Shown: piece by piece, positions 62,211 through 64,000 of the stretch
Layout: every line of letters begins with the position of its first letter
Numbering within the stretch: position 1 is the first letter of the stretch
Assembly (NCBI GenBank): GCA_032716605.1
Contig: CM064509.1
Span: 52,312,481-52,376,480, forward strand
DNA: 64,000 nucleotides
From: Paralithodes platypus
Lineage: Eukaryota; Arthropoda; Malacostraca; Decapoda; Lithodidae
Direction of reading: 5' to 3'
Notes under the pieces: generated by a model
What the model saw: the letters and a program-made list of their open reading frames with translations, nothing else
Database searches by the model: none
Told to the model about the DNA's origin: nothing
Made by a program: the position numbers and the translations under genes

Positions 62211-64000
62211 TGATATGAACAAATTAAATAAGCATTAGCTTGCAATCAAATTTATTTGCATACATTATTACAAGACTGTTCAGTAATACTACTGTACCAC
62301 AATTGTTATGCCCTGTTTTTCTACAGGTTTAACTTGGGTAATGTGAGTTCTAAATTGACTGGGTATATAAGGCTGCATGCACAATACAAGATATGAGGAA
62401 TAGAGAACACAAAGAAACACATGGTAGCAAGTTACATGATCACGTTTATTGATATACCACTGCAGAATACTTGTGTAAGACAATATAATAGAATTGAACA
62501 ACACTAGCATAAGTGGATCTGGATGGAGCCTAGTCTCCCACTTCCAACGTTCAGGTATTAATCTTCTGATCACTGGCTTTGATTTCACAGGTTTATATAC
62601 CGAAGACCATCAATGTTACTTATAGATTCATATTCACTGTTAGATTTATTACTGGTAGCTCTGGTGCACAAGTAGTAGTTCACAGACTAGATTAGACACA
62701 CGTATTTTAGAGCATGGGAATTCTAGTAACCTCAGGGGGTACTGATCTAAGTTTTATATCCTTGTCTCAGAAATACATAGAACGCAAATCAGTGGGCGAA
62801 CGTTAGATATCACTAGAGTTTTAATATCTGAATAAGGTAATTACGAGAGTCAAGGTCGCCTGTTAATTAAAGAGCACTGATCGCTTAGTACGTCCCAAAT
62901 GGAATGGTTAAGTATGAGTTACACTGGGCAAGGTCTTAGCCACTTCGTAGAAATATTAATTAGTGAATCTCTAAACAGCACAGTAATATGTAGTACTGCT
63001 AAAGGGAATCTTGGGTAGTACCTGATGGGTCTGGTCCTGGTTATCTTGCGTCCATGATGTTGGGGGCTAACGACTGGTTCCGCGGCCGTCCAGGGGGGCC
63101 ATATGTGTGAAGTTCTTCAATACGTGGGCAGGTCCTTCTATCCAAATCTGCCACGGAGTCTGCCGGCTCTGGGATCTCACTCCGGAACAACACAAGGGCA
63201 GAGCTAGAAGTTAACTGCAGGGTAGTGACCCCTGGTTGGTGTCTAGCTTTCAACTGATTTGACTGGGGGCGGGAGTTAGATTTATAGGCTCGGTTCTGGA
63301 CCCTGTAGACAGTAGGGATCTCGAGTCTTATGGACTTAATTGAGCTCTCAATAGATATGGGGACTAGGTAAGATGGTATTTACTGTTGTGGCACAGGGCG
63401 ATAGGAAGCCTTTATATTTTCATATAACTGAGCCTTAGTAAGAGGTACTATTTTGGCTATACTGGACGTATTTAGGGGAGAGAGACTGGATCTACTTTGC
63501 GAGGAGGATGGGGACAGCTGTGATAGGAGCGTCTCTCTCTAGATTTTTCAATCTTCATTCTATGGTATAGCTGAGGTGCTAATTTAGTGATCAGAGCATG
63601 CAAGAAAGGTAAATGGTTTATTGTGAGTTAATAGAGGTTAGTAAAGGTGTTAGTCATTCATGGTTAGTTCATTGATAGGAAGAATTCCTGTGCTACCTGG
63701 CAATGACTCGAAAGTCAAAACAGGGGCCAGGTATACCTCCGCGGGGGTGGGGGTCTCCCTCCTCGGGTGGGCAAAAAGGGGGAGCTGGGTGCCCTCTCTC
63801 TGTGATCGTCGTCCGGCGGCTGTGGCTAGGGGCTTGCCATATCACCAGTGTTTGTAATAACCCTCTGTGTATGAGACAGATGTGGGTGTCTTTAATACCA
63901 AAACCGAAGGTGCCTTAGCTAGCTGGTTTTACTCGGCTGGTTGTTAATTGTAGGGTTTGCTGGATGTGGTGGAGACTGGGTTGCTAACTCTGCCACATTT
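62211..64000. other. Unassigned sequence at right edge
   Basis: No domain was recognised on either strand. Minus-strand frames at 62,289-62,588 and 63,041-63,253 are open but unassignable; the second is hydrophilic and reads PEPADSVADLDRRTCPRIEE. On the minus strand near 63,860, ATTACAAACACTGGTGATAT resembles an LTR end followed by a CTGGTG-type primer site, so the edge may hold another minus-strand LTR element. Confidence 0.3.

Noticed and set aside
62289..62588. 99-codon minus-strand frame as a membrane protein
   Set aside because: A hydrophobic stretch is present but there is no family motif or conserved context, and chance frames of this size are expected in AT-rich DNA.

Overview
This window is repeat-dense eukaryotic DNA from an arthropod, most likely a decapod crustacean. 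That guess rests on AT-rich sequence full of microsatellites, remnants of the arthropod TTAGG telomere repeat, and jockey-, CR1-, L2- and RTE-type LINE proteins that resemble, from memory, those annotated in crab and shrimp genomes. No host gene, tRNA, rRNA or CRISPR array was recognised. Almost all coding sequence belongs to retrotransposons, mostly decayed and nested inside one another.

Layout. 0-3 kb: a retroelement tail, a probable Penelope-like 5' end with a hammerhead-like motif, a TA microsatellite, an RTE LINE remnant and a CR1 fragment. 2.3-5.9 kb: short TTAA-flanked elements and two diverged copies of an unrecognised ORF. 5.9-8.6 kb: a minus-strand jockey-like LINE (family J1, copy 1). 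9.8-14.6 kb: LTRs of Gypsy-type elements, an RTE 3' end and a TTAA element. 14.8-30.4 kb: a decayed Gypsy element (Gypsy-A) carrying a J2 LINE in its 5' LTR, J1 copy 3 between protease and RT, an L2-clade LINE in the integrase (itself holding two TTAA elements) and an RTE fragment. 30.7-31.4 kb: a further TTAA element. 31.5-34.4 kb: J1 copy 2. 34.7-38.9 kb: a nearly complete minus-strand CR1-clade LINE (CR1-B) with a zinc-finger ORF1.

39.8-61.6 kb is a second nest. A Gypsy LTR (Gypsy-B) was hit by a TTAA element and then by a young BEL/Pao element with near-identical LTRs and a 5-bp AGGGG target duplication. The BEL element was in turn hit by an inverted-repeat element in its leader, a truncated CR1-A LINE in its pol, and a full-length CR1-A LINE (5.7 kb, tandem 5' monomers, SGNH-esterase ORF1) in its 3' LTR. 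Gypsy-B's own internal region follows, split by an RTE LINE with a clean 11-bp target duplication. 61.6-64 kb holds a hexamer-rich repeat, a hairpin element containing telomere-like repeats, and sequence I could not assign.

The most complete elements are CR1-A copy 1 and the BEL element. CR1-A shows one stop in ORF1 and one frameshift in ORF2. Its two copies are nearly identical and all four of their frameshifts lie in A/T runs, so some may be assembly errors. The strongest leads are the CR1-A 5' monomer array, the piggyBac-like TTAA element families, the PHD plus CCCH ORF1 of CR1-B, the hammerhead-like motif near the left edge, and the unrecognised repeated ORF at 2.8 and 5.4 kb.
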